From Echiichthys vipera (lineage: Eukaryota > Chordata > Actinopteri > Perciformes > Trachinidae), in the NCBI GenBank assembly GCA_963691815.1, contig OY829648.1:23001123-23065122 (forward strand): DNA of 64,000 nt. The letters are read 5' to 3'. The notes under the pieces were generated by a model. The model saw only the letters and a list, made by a program, of their open reading frames with translations. It ran no database searches and was not told where the DNA came from. The translations under genes and the position numbers were made by a program. Positions 1 through 14,393 of this stretch are shown one piece after another (the first letter of the stretch is position 1; every line of letters begins with the position of its first letter).

Positions 1-599
1 CAGCCTGAATTGGCAGGACTTCTCTCTGTCCAGCGGTCCAAGAAAATAAATCATGGAGGAAGGAAAAAGATGAACAAATACAGTATTTTTATCTACACCG
101 GACATAAGCCTGGAAGGAGATCATGTTTTCAGCCTTGTGTGCATGGTGCTTGTGCTTGTGTTTGTGTCCTGTCCAGTGATTTACAATTTTTGAAACAACT
201 GCTGACTCCTCACTCCTCTAAATGGTCGATAAGTGATCAAGAACTACTTTAGTAGCAAAAGGCATTTCCAGCAATTGGCTCTGCTAAAAACAAGCCTTAG
301 TCTCTTAGGCTGCATTTAGACATACAAAGAAAAGTTTGCACTCATTTTAAGAGCATCTGCCCATTAATTTGATACCTGATGTGTTATGATTCACTACATA
401 GGTATAATACAAGATCAATAAATCCGTGTTTTTGTTACCTTTAACAATATCTTGACTTTTGAGCTGCTATGGCAACCGGGATGCAAGCTTCAAGCAGGGA
501 GTTAGTGGGTGGGTTTTTAAGGCTGATTCTGTTTTTTTCAATCAATAGTGATATCGTCAATATCTTTAAATTTGAGTGGTTCAAAGCAACAAAAAAAAC

Positions 600-662
600 A
601 AAATCAGAAATACTTTAATAATCCCAGGGGGAATTTATTTTACAAACTCCAGATATACCAAC
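600..662. repeat. Fragment of a teleost interspersed repeat
   Basis: The segment reads AATCAGAAATACTTTAATAA followed by a CCCAGGGGGAA-like box. The same start recurs beside EBNA1BP2 exon 4 (near 25104-25135) and a related form at 60295-60330. This motif is a familiar dispersed element in fish genomes; the family name cannot be assigned by eye. Confidence 0.5.
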
Positions 663-3600
663 AACATACTGTGTATTATGAAACAAATCTTCTAACAAAC
701 TCTTCTAAGGAGGCATTACATAATTGAATGACCACAGGCAGGAATGTTTTTACTGTGGTGCTCTGTGGTGCATCTGGGTGATTCTTAAAAGGTGCTTAAG
801 GTGCTCCTCTGCCGGGCCAGTGTGTTGTAGAGAGGGTGTGCATCTTCCTCTCTGCCAATTTAATCAGTCAATAATTTTGACTCGGTGACGTCATGGAAAC
901 CACGTCCATATTTTACCACCTAATTGGTAAATGATCTAATAATGAATAATAACTTCTCAACGACGTACTGTTGCCTTCATATGGCCTCAATATCACCCTC
1001 AACTTTTACCTTCTTTGTATTCAAAGCATCAACATGCAAGTGCATAAAGAAAAGTAATACATCACTGGCAGGATTTGCTGTTGTGGGAACAAATGTAACG
1101 AGTTAAACATGAAGCCCATTATGAGACATAATGTGGCAGGAATGAGGCCCAGTGCACATAAACAGCCTTCACCTTCTGTGGCTCGGTGCGTACTCTGCCA
1201 GCACTTTATTTTCTGACACATTACCATATTAGAGACATACACATTAACACCTGCGCACACACAAACACACACACATTGGCACATTTTAACAAGAGAGCTG
1301 TAAAAGGATGGACTGCCATGACACTGCCAGGTGAAAAGTGTGATGATGGGCTGTTGGCAGCAGCTGCTGGCTGAGGACCAGCACTCCATGTAAAGCCATG
1401 TAAGTCCCCCAGGTGTGTGTATACAGTAAGTGTGTGTGTGTGTGTCTACGTCTCTGTGCTGGAAAGTGCCAGTCAGCAGTTTAGCCGCCGTGGGAGAGCA
1501 CAAGGAACGCTTAACCAATCGAATGGCGCTCCACCTCTCTTTTCACTTCACACACTTAAACACAGACACGCAAACACATCTTACACGCTATTGCCACAAA
1601 TTGCACAACACAACTTCACAGCAAATGTCAGCTGAACTATTTTTCTCCTAAAGTTTCTGTTGGATGTAGATGAGACATTTTGTCCTCTCTTTGCAGTTGA
1701 GCCAGCATTTTGAAAGCCAGGAGTCATGTGGAAAGGGCATCTGCATCAATCTGGAAGGGCGTGTGAAGATGATAGAAGTGGACCTACATGTTGAGCTAAA
1801 GACTAGCAGAGCTCTCTATCAATCAATCTGCAAACACTCCTGGCTCCAGAAGGCAAATACAGCGATTAAGTTAAGCAAAACAACATTTTAGGAGAGGAAA
1901 AAGCAAAAGTGGATAAAAACATGAAAACAAAATGCACAGTAACATTTTATGCCTATTGAATCATATTTGTTTACCATGAGCTCAAAGCAGAGGCTTGATG
2001 ACGCACTCAAGCACTCCACAAGTGCCAAACTGTTAAAATCCTTTCATTTATGTGAATTTATATTGATTGATGCTTCAATGCTTCAAACTCCAGCATCAAT
2101 CTCCCAACATGTAAGAAGTCATTGGGGCATGTTTCAGCATTATTGATATAGCATTATCTTGACAATATAAAAACTATTGATAAATACGTCCATTAAAGTC
2201 TCCTTTAAGGGCTGACAGCTGGAAAACAATTGGAATCTTTTTCATGAATGTCCTCTGTTTCTTTATGATGGACAAGCTCGATTCCAGTAGGCTGCAACAC
2301 CACTGACCTGCATTGTGAAGGGCTCTGAACACTGCGGTTTTAATGAGCTGTCTGTCTGAGCCTGTTTGGATGTAATAAGCTCATTAATCTCTATCTGCTC
2401 CCCTTCAGGCATGACCAAATCAAAAAGCGAATGTGGTTCCCATCTTTCATCTCAAAGCCAGACTCCTATTGAAAAATAGTCTAAATGAAGTCCAGAGAAG
2501 AAACTGTTTACTTCTCTTTGTTTTCGTCTCTCATTCAAGCTCATATGAAAATGAAAGGGTGATGGAGATAGATAGTTATGCTGAGAGATGAAGAGGAGTA
2601 AAAAACTGGAGAAAATGAAAGGAATTACATCAGTCACAGCCAACTTTACTGGCTGATGTAATGGCTGAAAACTGGAGGTGATGACACATACCTTAATGTC
2701 TTTCAGTGGACACCTGATCGGCCATCTTCTGGGTAAGCAGCAGATGATGATTAGTCGAACCGGGTCTGACAGCACCTGTCATTCAAGTGTCTCAACAGCA
2801 GCCATTAGAAAAAATCTTTTGCCTTGACACATCCTGGGTGAACAGATAAAATGTTCCAGTGAGGCAATCATGTGCAAAACTTTTTCATTTTGACTTCACT
2901 TTAAACCTTTCATTTCACACTTCTGCTTCTTCTTTTAACAACTACTGTGAGTAATCAAGTAGTGTTTTTCAAATATTTACCTCAATGGCAGAGGGAACCA
3001 GGTCTTCTTTTGGAACAGGCGGGCATTAGACACAGGGTTTTATTGTTAAACTTCATCAAAGCTATTGTTAACTTCATCAAAGCTCTCTTCTTATGTACCT
3101 ATTATCTTGATGAATTCCGTAGGCTATATATATATATATATATAAACAATATTTATTTTCTTTTGTTGTAATATATATACATATATATTCAGTGATTCTC
3201 CTCAGATTACAGTTTGCCTAATTCAGTTGAACACACTGATAACGGTTCACATACTGGCCTAAACTGAAAGTTTCTGGTTAGAATGACACATTTTGTTTGC
3301 AAAATGCTCTAACACTCACAAAAAAGTTAACATATGCAACAAAAACAAAATATGTCCATCAAACAACACAACTTGTGGGAAAATGAATATATTTTTTCAA
3401 CAGGTAGAGCTATAAACAGGCACTGGTACATCCTGTACAGTCGGAGCTGTATGCCTGTGTTTGGTGATACTTTACATAGTTATAGTATGTGCCAAAAAAG
3501 CATAGGCAAGAAAGCATATCACAGCATGATTTTTATTCTTTTTTTCCCAAGAGGATTTTAACAGAGCTAACAAACCATGCTGCACTCTGCACGTTCTATA

Positions 3601-5223
3601 CTTTTTGAGATACCCTGTTGAAATACTGTACAAAAAAAAGAATAAAAATGAAGAGAGACATTCATAAAAAACTAAAATCTTGTGTGCAGGTATTTCTGTG
3701 CCCATGTACTGCTGTTTCCATGTAAGACCTACAGTAAGCAGACCAGACACTCCAGACATCCATCACAGTAAAGCTTTTGTACTGCATTCTCTCTTCTCCA
3801 ATAACCAATAATGAATGTAAATTTTTCGTTTCTTTTATTGTAATGCAGCAAATTATCCATGTCATTTTATTTGTCTGGACCATAACAGACATATACTGGG
3901 TTTCAACCTAGTCTATTGTTTCTATCCTTTGAAAACTTAAAAAATGATGAATACTGTAAATAAAAATGAAACATACAAGCAATCAAAGAAAACGTATGGG
4001 TAGAAATAGCTTTAAAATAAAATAGAGGTGAAATACTCAGATTTAGTCCATACGTTCTTGACTAAGGGTCTACTCACAATAAAAGGGCAATACTTTTCCT
4101 TAAGGTTTCCTGGATATGCGCTGCTAGACGCGCTGAATAATTACAACTTTTCCTTTGCTTACAAGGTTTATTTCTTGGTTTAACAGATAGTTGTTGCATT
4201 TATTTCTTACCGGTGGCTGATCTGTTGCTGTCTAAAACAGTGTGACTGCATACCTGGGCAAACACAGTCTCTCGAAAGAGCACAGCTGATATACATATGC
4301 AACCTCTCTAAACAGTTATGGGGCGGAGCCCGTCTCACAGACCGTCCTATCCTTATCCACCCGGCATTAATCCATAAATATTAGTAATTCATTGTTTAAA
4401 TGATAAACAATCATCAAACCACCCAAAATTGACAAATAAATGCAGAATATCCAAAAAATTCCAGAATCAACTGTTTGGCTTCAACACACACTATCCATTC
4501 GTACCGTGCCCAAGCACGATTCACGGCTAAAGTCTAGTTTGTTTGATGCAATGCAAGTACAACTGTACCGTTATAAGTAGGTGGGCTTCAGTATGGCGCG
4601 GCTTAACATGTACTAGCAAGAGCACAATAATGAGCATTGATGGTGGTCCTGAGACGACTTATATACAACGGACATTTAAAAAGGTGCCGCCAATAAGTTC
4701 ACAGTGGTCTGTTGTGGATGCAGATGAAAATATTCAAAAGCAGTTGCTCAAAACAAAAACTCTGAGGGGCGATGACCTATAGTATAAGCAAGAAGCAATC
4801 CTGCCCAGATCTGTTGACTAGTGTGAGTGCAGGCCGGGCCTGGGCCACGGCTGTGGGGGAGAAGAGAGGGGGACAATCACGCTAAAGCACCGCACGGATC
4901 AACTCACGGTACGAATGGTAAGTGTGAGTAGATCCTAACTGCTGACTGAAGAATTGCGCATACAAGTTTAATTATCCAATTATTATTATTAGAGATAAGT
5001 TATTATGAAAAGCAAGTAATTTCTATCAGTTGTGAATAGATGTTTTCCTTTTGTTTAACACAGTTAATCCAATAGAGTTGTGTGTCTTTCTATGAGAAAG
5101 GGTGTTAGAAATGTGTGAAACAAATAAAAGAGTGTGAACACATTTATCAAGAGAAGTGATGATGAGGATTAAGTGGATCCCAGTTTCATTTGGGCTGTAA
5201 TTTGTCGTTTTTCTTGATCAATG

Positions 5224-5370
5224 TTAAAGGTACCCTGTAGAGGTTTTGACCACTAAAATTGCAAGAGAACAATTTCCTTTATATACAGGACCCATCTTTG
5301 TATTTTATGCATACACAGTGAAAAACAATTACTCACTTTGTTCACAAGAAATATCCACAGGGCACCTTTA
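5224..5370. mobile_element. Short MITE with terminal inverted repeats
   Basis: The left end TTAAAGGTACCCTGT and the right end ACAGGGCACCTTTA are near-perfect inverted repeats enclosing about 145 bp without coding capacity. That is the architecture of a small non-autonomous DNA transposon common in teleosts. Target-site duplication is ambiguous because the ends merge into TTAA-like sequence. Confidence 0.6.
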
Positions 5371-6418
5371 TGTTAAGTTAAATAAAACTCAAAAATGTCC
5401 TCCAATGATTTTACACATTTAAAAGCCCTCTAACTCTCCTCTAATTGGTACGCTTTTATATGAATATATGAGAATTTAGTTAAGAGTTAAAAAAACAACA
5501 GAAAAGAAAATGCTGATGTAAAGAAGCACATTACTAAGAGCTTTACACTCGACATTGAATGTGAGTTAAGATTAAATACAAATGTTGTATTGGAGTGAAA
5601 TATCTTCAGAATCCATCCTATGTGTTGAGCCTCTCCTGGTTCCTAGCAAACACTGAACCGCAGCAGCAACCCGACCCCTCCTTTGTCGCTCTGGGTAAAG
5701 TGGTAGCCGTTGACAGATTTGACATTTAGCTGGACTGTCAACAGGAGAGAAAAAAGGAGGAAGGCTGAAGCAGCAATTTAGATGTGATTTCTCAAACTTA
5801 AAAAATGACTCTTTTCCAAGGGCAGGTGTGTGATAATCATTCAAGGAGGGGAAATATTTTCACATGTAACACACCCAACAATTTATAAAGCAGAGGTTGT
5901 CTCAAGATTTCCAGTAAGTTGCAATGGATGGATTTCCTTTCAGGGAATGATGAAGAATCTCACTTACACACTTGTGACAAATGTTAATCAACATGCATCA
6001 CTGACATCTCATATGTCTCATGCATTTGAACCTTCCTTTATTTTAATGCTGTTTCCAGATAATGTTACATTAACTCTTCTGTGAGTCACCTTTTCCTTCA
6101 AAATGTAGCATGTGGAAATATAATCTTCTCTGTGACCTTAGAAATCATCACACCTTATTATATCTGTGCTCATAAACACTCAGTGATGGCAAACTGCACC
6201 TTGAACCTTAAACTCTCTGCCAAGTTATATACGTCCTGTTTTAGGTTTCCTAATTGATGGCTTGACATATTTATCATCCCTGCATGTCATGGTTGGTTTG
6301 GAGTCTGTCACTGAGTCCGTGTTGGGAGTGATTAAGTGGTCCTCTTCACTTTCAGCGTCTCAAATGACTGCCAGATGAAAATCTCATATCTTCAAACAGC
6401 CAGCTTTCCTGCATTTGT

Positions 6419-6439
6419 AAAAAAAAAAAAAAAAAAAAA
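6419..6439 (+). repeat. A20 homopolymer
   Basis: An uninterrupted adenine run of about 20 bases. No retrogene or LINE body is recognisable upstream of it on the + strand, so it may be a simple slippage tract. Confidence 0.9.
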
Positions 6440-9189
6440 GATTGTTTTCTGACTGATGGCAGGAGAAATAATGTGGTGGAATATGAATAGGTATGATTAT
6501 GTCTAATGGGCCAATGAGCTATTACACGTAGTGAGCACACAGAATATGTCAAATTTCAACAGTAATGAAATCAAATGATATTTTTGGAATTACAAACATT
6601 TCCACACTGCAATGACGCTATCTCTCGAAGTCTTGTTCCGCTGTCTTGAGCTCCTTTCACTTGAGAGGAAAACCGTGACAAAGCCAGATCTTTTCCCCAA
6701 ACAAAGTGGCCACTCTGGCCAGGAATTTGACATGAGTGATAACCTTATCTCTCTCTCCCAACAATCTTCCTATTCATGAGATCTGAGCCATGGACACTTG
6801 GGTCTGTGTTATTAGCCCTACAGCTACAGAGGGTTAATGATGCAAAGCAGTGAGGCAGTAAACATCACAAAGGGGGAAGAAAGCCCTGCCCATCTAAGTT
6901 CTTAAAGATTCCTTGCAATTCATCTATTGTTATTTGGGCAACAAAATAAATCAGAATATTTTGACAGAAACAAAACACCAGTTCAGTTTTAATTGGAAGA
7001 TCTGAAAGCAGGACTGGGATGCACCGGCTAGCAACAACTAGCTAGTGTAATCGCTAGCTAGTTGATTTACTAAATCAAGACATGTCCTAGCCAATAGGGA
7101 ATTTGCAATGTGAAAATTGCTTTCTTAACATCTGCGATGTCCAGTTCAAATCAACTTTATAAACAGAAAGTCACTTCAAAGGAAGTCACTTAGTATCACA
7201 AGCTGTAACATAACTTTCAAAAAGTACAGCTTTAGGGGGAGCAAATGTAGCACACTGAAGTGTTAAATTCATAATTCATATTTGTTGCCATTACAAAGTT
7301 AAAATAATAGATAGATGAGATTAGGTAAGAGATAATAAGAAAGCTAAGAAGGGCTCATTTTAAGCTAACGAAAACATAACAATTCTACCAATAGATCCCC
7401 CTTCAGCTGAAACACTGGCCCCTTAAGTGTTACTTGCATTTTTACAGTGCTAAGTTTGAATTTAAAAAGACATAGTGGTACCGGCTCCAGTTTTAATTCA
7501 GATGATACTTATTTCTAAGCATACTTTTAATCAAATCCAATAATAGCCGGCAACATCGTCTATTGAGATTGTCTGAAATATAGGGCTGTATGTTGGACTC
7601 AATGCTAGAAATGCAAAAGTCTCTTTGACTGGCGAAACACTTAAGTATTGGGCAAAAACGAATGGGGATGATTGTATATGCAAATGCATGGACAGGTATT
7701 CCTGGCTCATCTCACTTTCTCAGGCTACATTTACAAATCATTTTGTCATAGCATGTTTTGAGAAGAAGTGGGGGAGGTCCACCCTTAAAGTCTCAGTGTG
7801 ATATGTTATTTCACAGTGGCAATGGAAATCAGTGCATTAAGAAATCATGTGAAATCATAAAAGAAAAGAGATTGCTTCATATTGCAATAAGCCTTCAGTG
7901 AAATGTCAGACCTCGGTGCTGCCTATAAGAACTTTTCTAATGCAAGTCTTTTCTCCTGATATGAATTCATTTGGAAAGAATTCTCCCAAGCAAATTCAAA
8001 GGTTGGATAAAACTCTTTTGAACTTACTAAAATGAGACGTTCACTATTCTACACTGATAGTAAGCTGCATGACTTTTCTCGTCTCCTGTCTTCTCTGCCT
8101 GTAACTTATTACCTCAACTTAAACACCATTGTGTAATGGTAAAAAAAATAGGCACAGTCGATGACAAAGTAATATGCATTTTACTTTGAGGGACACATGT
8201 TAATTCTTCTCTAGGGTAACTATGGGAGTGTGAGAAACAGGATTAAACAGACAGGATGTTTTGAAGCTGGCAAGAAATGGACTGAAATGCAGACAGATTG
8301 ACATAGTAAATATGATCAACGACAGTTTATACTTTAAAAGTAGCAAAGGTAAATAGCACAAATCAAAAGAAGCAGAGGCAGGAAAGCAGGTAATCACACA
8401 GGCAGCAGGATGTAGCAATAGTGAGGGAGCAAAATGATCTGAGGAAAACAGGTAACAAATTGTTGCAATGCTACAGCTGCTTGGCAATGTAGACAATTTG
8501 TCAAAGTGGTGCTGAAAACTTGTTTTTATTTAAATATACCAATACCAATAAGTCTATTGCAGCATGTGCCTCATGGGTGCCTTTTTGCTGGCCATTTTCC
8601 TTTGTACCTCTGTTTTCTTTTATGTTTTGTACTTCATATTACAAATGGAAAGAAGTCTGAAATCTGAGAAACTACTCACTTGCACCAAAACTGTGGAAGA
8701 AATTGGACACTTATAGGGAAAATGTAATACTTAGCTTTGCAAATGTTTTACGAGGTAAAACAAGTAAATGCATTATATACTGTATGTTTGTTAGACCTCA
8801 AAGATACACACAAAGGGGGTTAAAACAGAAATGTGGTCCTTTAAAGAGAACTTCACAAGCAGATGATTTTAAAAAATACAATTTGGTTTCCATGAATCTG
8901 TTTTTATGGTTATTCAGATGTAAGCAGGAAATTGCGTGCCTATAATGTATATGGATTTTTTTTCATTTTGTTTTCTAATGTTCAATAAGTGTTTGTGAAG
9001 AACTCAGTTGTTTTATTTAACTTGTTGATGATGCCACTGATTGCAGATGGCCAAAAGGGTGGTAATATCACCGTAAAAATATTTAAGGTGGTATCTGATG
9101 CTGTTTAAAAAAGTAAAATGTTTGTGAGACAATTGTGTGCTATCATCCTCTGTTCAAAATATGTAAATTCCCTGGCCAATTATTTTGGT

Positions 9190-9312
9190 GTTTAGTCACC
9201 ATTAAATTACATTAATGTAGCTGACACTTTTATCCAAAACAGTAATAATGAAACAAAAACAATAAGTGCACTCAACCATGAAAATACTAGGCTACTAGTG
9301 CAAGAATCATTT
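9190..9312. repeat. Dispersed teleost repeat (GTAGCTGACACTTTTATCC type)
   Basis: The segment contains TAGCTGACACTTTTATCCAAA followed by AATAAGTGCACTCAACCATGA. This resembles the very abundant fish repeat whose hallmark is GACGCTTTTATCCAAAGCGA. The copy is diverged and has no coding capacity. Family assignment (probably a non-autonomous DNA transposon) is from memory. Confidence 0.5.
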
Positions 9313-9559
9313 ACATATGTTCAAATAAGCAAAGATTTTTTATTTCATGTTATTTTTTCTTTTTATATATCAACACTTAGACTGTGATTGCATTGCGGCA
9401 ACACATGAAATTGATCATTCTTGCGTGGAAAATCTAGTAAGTTGTCTAAATGGGTGTGTTTGAGAGAATTTTCGCACAGAGCACTCCCAACAAACACACA
9501 CCTGCCCACATACACAAGAGGCCAAATCTGGAGCTGTAATACAAACACAATAATTGTTA

Positions 9560-9795
9560 TCCATCCATCCATCCATCCATCCATCCATCCATCACCCTAT
9601 CAGGGTCGCTGGAGCCACTCCCAGCTGACCTTGGGCGTGAGGTGGGGTACACCCTGGGCAGGATGCCAGTCTATCACAGGGCACATAGAGACGGGCAGTT
9701 TAGAGTCATTGATTAACCTAACACGTGCATATCTTTGGACTGTGGGAGGAAGCAGAAGAACCCGGAGAGAACCCACACAACACACACATTACTGA
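9560..9795 (-). mobile_element. LINE 3' end with (ATCC)n tail, Rex3/RTE-like
   Basis: A (ATCC)8-type array at 9560-9592 is followed by GGTCGCTGGAGCCACTCCCA, GGGGTACACCCTGGGCAGG, CTATCACAGGGCACATAGAG and TTTGGACTGTGGGAGGAAG. This chain of motifs is a widespread fish LINE 3' untranslated region. Read on the minus strand the array is a (GATG)n 3' tail, as described for Rex3-like elements, so the element points leftwards and is 5'-truncated, the usual outcome of target-primed reverse transcription. Confidence 0.6.
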
Positions 9796-10481
9796 TGTGG
9801 GCGACAAATGAAGCATCAGGGCAGAGAGCGAAAACACAATTTATTCAGCAAATCGATGTGAGTCAGAGTGCGCCACCAGTGTCTCACATTCAAAAACGTT
9901 CATGTTTCATGTCATATATCCATGCACACTGCCTCTCTCGCACACCCACAGACCCAGGGGTGTCCTGTTTTGCCACCACTTACCCAGCTAACGATGAGCT
10001 AATCACTTGCTCTTGCTAGCAGGCATGGTACTGAAAACCCATCAACCTGACACACTCACTCCAGGCCATCGCTGCTAATGAAGACAAGTTACTGCGGTCA
10101 GGAGGCAAATATGAAGAAAGATGAGATTATTAGCTCCTTTAAAAGTGTTGCTGGACACACCCAGGTTTTCACATCACACTGCTGCCTGGGAATGATGGTA
10201 TATTTGTGCCTCAAGCCTGAGCATTTGAAGTTCAGTTTAATTTTGTTGCCATGGCTCTTGGGGTTTGAAACCGACACACGGCACTCTTTAGTGTCAGTGT
10301 GAAATGCATCAAGCTTTCAACCGCTTTCAACCGCAAACCCAACAAATCAAACATAAGACTTTTACCCAAGAAACCATGGCAGAGTTTCATAAAACTATGT
10401 ATGTAACCAAAACTGTATAAACAACTTATGTGTGACTGTGTTGTGTTTATTTCTTCCGGTGCTGTTGTAATTAATTATCGT

Positions 10482-10650
10482 ACAAGAAGAAGAAGAAGAG
10501 TTCCTTTATTTTTCCCGCAATGGGGAAATTCAATTTTCAGTCTATTATTGTTATTCATGTTACACACACAGGCCCGAAATACACACACATGCCCGGACAG
10601 GACCTATATACATGCAATTAATAGAGAGATGTCAGAGCGAGCAATCCAAT
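10482..10650. repeat. Dispersed teleost repeat (AAGAAG...TTTATT...GGGGAAATTC type)
   Basis: A GAA-rich start is followed by CCTTTATTTTTCCCGCAATG, GGGGAAATTCAATTTT, ACACACACAGGCCCGAAATA and AGAGAGATGTCAGAGCGAG. I recognise this as a frequently dispersed element of percomorph genomes. No open frame of interest. Confidence 0.5.
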
Positions 10651-12967
10651 TCAAGGTTTTTGAAAGAGCAAAGGAGCAAAGTACCTCAGCACATTTATTA
10701 CATACATATACATTTTTGTGTGCAAATTAAATAATATTTCTCGTCACATAAAATGTCCCATTGTGCACTCATGATTGAGGCACGGATAATTGCCACCTGG
10801 GATCCTGCTGAAAAAGAACAAGAAAAGACGATAACATTTTAACTTTCACTGCTTACACTTTATATTTGATGTTCAAAACATGTTTACCTTCTCCATTGGG
10901 AACAGCAACATAACTTCTTTGTAGTAAATAATAAGAGACTGAGGTGGAAAAGTGAATGCAAAACCTCACTGCCATAAATCATTTCAACATTTGAGTGTTC
11001 AGCTCCACAGTGACTGAGCAGCAGTCAATAACTTAACAACAGCTTAAAAGGTAAAATTTGTTCATTTTCCTCCCCTCATTTTAATTACATGTACTGTATA
11101 AATTTCTGTTTGAGGGACTAACATCATGGTATAGACATCTGCACTGAGGTCTGTCCTAATCTATACTGCAGTAATCTCTGCTTTCCTCTGTCCTACCTGA
11201 GAAAGTCTCCTTCAGTGAGACAAAACAGGAGATTACAGACAAGAGCAATGGTGACACAGAGCTACCATCTGATGGGAAGACAGCTTTCCCACGACCATGA
11301 TGTCTCCAGGGAGCCCCAGACACCTACATGACTATCAAAACAACCTGGAAAGGACAATGTGTATGTGTGTCCGTACATGTACCAGTACATGTGCTACTGC
11401 TATCACCTGCTGTTTCCAGCGTGAGGTGAATAGATAGAACAGCATAGGTGTGTTTGTGTGTGTGTGCCTCTGCATAAAGGTGCCCTGCTTCTCCAAACAT
11501 GAGTTGTTTAAAAGAGAGGAGGATAAAAATCCATAATCAGATAAGTAAACACTCACAGTCTCTCCACTGGGGTTAAAAAAAATTGGATAAAAAGCTGAGA
11601 TTAATTATTATCGCAGTGCGTGAGGAGACAAAGGGCTGAGATGGGTGGATTGTATCTGCTGTTAGATTAGTGTTCTGGTTGACTGGCAGCCACAGACAGA
11701 GCAGACACGGGGGTCCAGAGCCAAACCACAAAGCTACTTTCTCACGGTCTTCACTGGAGATCACTGTACAGTTTAGTGATCTCCTAAACAAATTCTTTAC
11801 TTCTTTACTGTCAGCCTTGAATTAAATGAATGTGTACAAACCAACATTTGGTTTCTTTCATTAAATAACATTTAACTTAATATCATGGTATAATATATTA
11901 TATTAATAACAATATATTAGGTGGAGGAGACAAGACCGTCGAAGGACGAGGTTTTGTCGGGCATGAAAAATGTTATATATTGTGACCATTATCGTTCTTT
12001 AACTTCAACCAAGAGGTTAACCTTGTTATCTCAAAAAAAAATTGTATTGTTTGTATGTATGATACCAAAGATGGAGGATTCCATCTGGAGGTCTGTATGT
12101 GTTTAGGTTTAGGCAACAAACCTAAACACTTGATCTCATATTTAGAATGAATCAGGGCTTGGGGTAAATGTAAGCAAATATGTCTATCTCTTACAACAAA
12201 TCACTGCTATTTTGATTTTTAATCAAAACAACAATTTTTCCTAACCTTAATCAAATGTTATGAGTCCCTAAACATAATCAAGTAAACCTTAACCATGCTT
12301 TACTACAATTGCCCATTGTAAGAGAAAAAATAAGAAATATTTTGTTATAGAACATTTGCAGATAAGCAATTTGCACCTTAGCTTAATCAAAATAATAATT
12401 TAGGGCGGTATTACATTTCTCCCAAAACATACAATATTTGCAGTTGCAAATTAGAAGTGTACAAACCTAATTTCTATGAAACATGTAGTTGCATAAACTG
12501 AATTTTAATGTAACCATATGCTGTAGAGGTGTCATAACAGAAAATGTTCACGTGAATATTCGGAAATATAAGAACAAAAAACAAAAAAACAAAAACTACG
12601 CTCATTTTGGAAGAGCAGAGGCATGTCATTCCAAAATTAGATTATTTTGATACATGACTGTATTATTTTAAGTTAGTACTTTAGGGGACATTTTATGCCT
12701 TAATTATTAAGTCAACAGCAGAGAAATCATAGGAAATGAGGGCAGAGAGAAATGTGGAATGATGGTTCATGGTCGGCAACTTGAAACACTTACGGCATGG
12801 CACTAAAATAATTAATTACATTGATTATTCATTCAGTTACGTTTTAGATACCAAAATAAACACTCAAATTATTTGTATATAGTTAGAATGTGATGCCCAT
12901 TAAATAAAAAAACAAAAATGAACATGTACACTGGGTAATGCATGGAGAAGGCCTACTTTACCCTTGG

Positions 12968-13627
12968 ATATACTGTGAACTGGAGATCAAAATTGGGGAA
13001 TAAATTATTAATACTTGATTCTAAAATACTGTTATCTTTTCATTGTTCAGAATTTGATAGAATATCTGCTGTGGCTATACCACTTTTTAAAATAACCAAG
13101 ACACACAAAAAAAAAAGCAGTGAGCACAATTAGAGAACAGTAACCATCGTGTCAGAAGAGACAATTTAAAAAATGTTTTCTTCTATAGGATAAGAAAAAT
13201 GAATAGGAAGTGTAGAGGCCCTTGCTTGGAATGACTTCAGCACATCTGCGCCCACAGGACATCACTGGTTTCTCACACTGCTCTGGTTTGATCTTGGTCC
13301 ATTCTTCTTAGAGTCCAGACTTCCACGGTTCAGTAACTGTAGTGGGTTTCTTAGCCATTACATTGTTGCCAAGGATTTTCCAGAGATCCTCTATGGGGTT
13401 TAGTTCTGGACTCTGGGCTGGTCATATCACTGATTCAATATCCTTAGCCTCAAGGAACTGCTTAACATGTTTTGCAGTGTGACGGGGGCATTGCCTTGCA
13501 TGAAGATTGCAGCTGATTGGGAGACGTTTAACGTCTACGTTTACGTTATAAATGTTTGCATTCTCCCTGCCATGTAGCTGCCCAACTCCTGCTGCAGTAA
13601 AACATCCCCCGAAGCATGACATGACAT
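12968..13627 (-). pseudogene. Tc1-like transposase remnant, left arm of a palindrome
   Basis: Minus-strand translation gives HTAKHVKQFLEAKDIESVI, then P-A-Q-S-P-E-L-N-P-I-E-D-L-W, then NNVMAKKPTTVTE. These are typical of the C-terminal half of Tc1-family DDE transposases; the NPIEDLW block carries the final acidic catalytic residue. Stop codons and frame breaks interrupt it, and the N-terminal DNA-binding half is missing. The arm from 12968 to about 13415 is repeated in inverted orientation at 14394-14847. Dead element; no activity expected. Confidence 0.85.
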
Positions 13628-14280
13628 TGATAAAGCTTACAGCTAGGGCTTACGAGCCCTTGGCAATGTTGTTATTTTTAAGCTGATTTTGTTCTGCTTA
13701 ATTATGCTGCTATAGGCCTAGTCTGCCTGGGGATAATACTTTTCCAGATACTCTGAGCTTCTCTCCTCTCTGTCTCATCATTGCATGTTACTAATTGTAC
13801 TTCTGATCATGGTGGTGCCTGCTGCCGTGGTCCTGCATGACGCTTCCTGCTGCTATTATAATCTATCACCTTAGCTGTGCTTGTTTCTACTATTCTGCTG
13901 TATTAACTGCCATAACATATAAGTCATATTCACATTACTATAGATATTATTATAGTTACTGGAAATGTGTCTGTCTCTGTCTTTGTGTCTGTCTTTGTCT
14001 CTCTCTGTCCATCTGTCCGTCTTTTCTCTCTTTCTCTCTCCTTTTCTTCCTCCCCAACTGGTGCAGACATATGTCCGTCCTCCATAGAGCTGGGTCTGTC
14101 TGACGTTCCTGCCTGTTAAAGGGAAGGTTTTCATTGCCACCGTACTCTACAGGGGGAATTGTTGGGTCTATGTTTATCATAAATAAGTCATAGAGTGTTG
14201 TCTTTACCTAGTTTGTAAGTGTCCTGAGATAACTTTTGTTATGATTTGGCACTATAAATAAAATTGAATTGAATTGAATT
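13628..14280 (+). mobile_element. L2/CR1-like LINE 3' end inserted between Tc1 arms
   Basis: This block matches the 3' untranslated part of the longer minus-strand copy at 39901-40600. Shared motifs include AGGGCTTACGAGCCCTT, TTAATTATGCTGCTATAGGC, a TCT/GTC-rich run, CTGACGTTCCTGCCTGTTA and GTTATGATTTGGCACTATAA. It ends in a (TTGAA)n tail at 14262-14280. The coding region is absent, as expected of a 5'-truncated insertion. It separates the two Tc1 arms, so it inserted after, or during, formation of the inverted repeat. Confidence 0.8.
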
Positions 14281-14393
14281 GCTTAAGTTCAATTTATTTG
14301 TGTCTGATCGAAAACATTATATCTGGTGTTGGACTGGGAACGACTGAACTCAAAGTGTCTAAAGAAGTCAGTTAAATTTGGAGGAAGAAGTGT

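Noticed and set aside
1681..1891. Open segment after a good acceptor-like tract (TCCTCTCTTTGCAG)
   Set aside because: No usable donor follows in frame, the translation is not recognisable, and no neighbouring exons were found.
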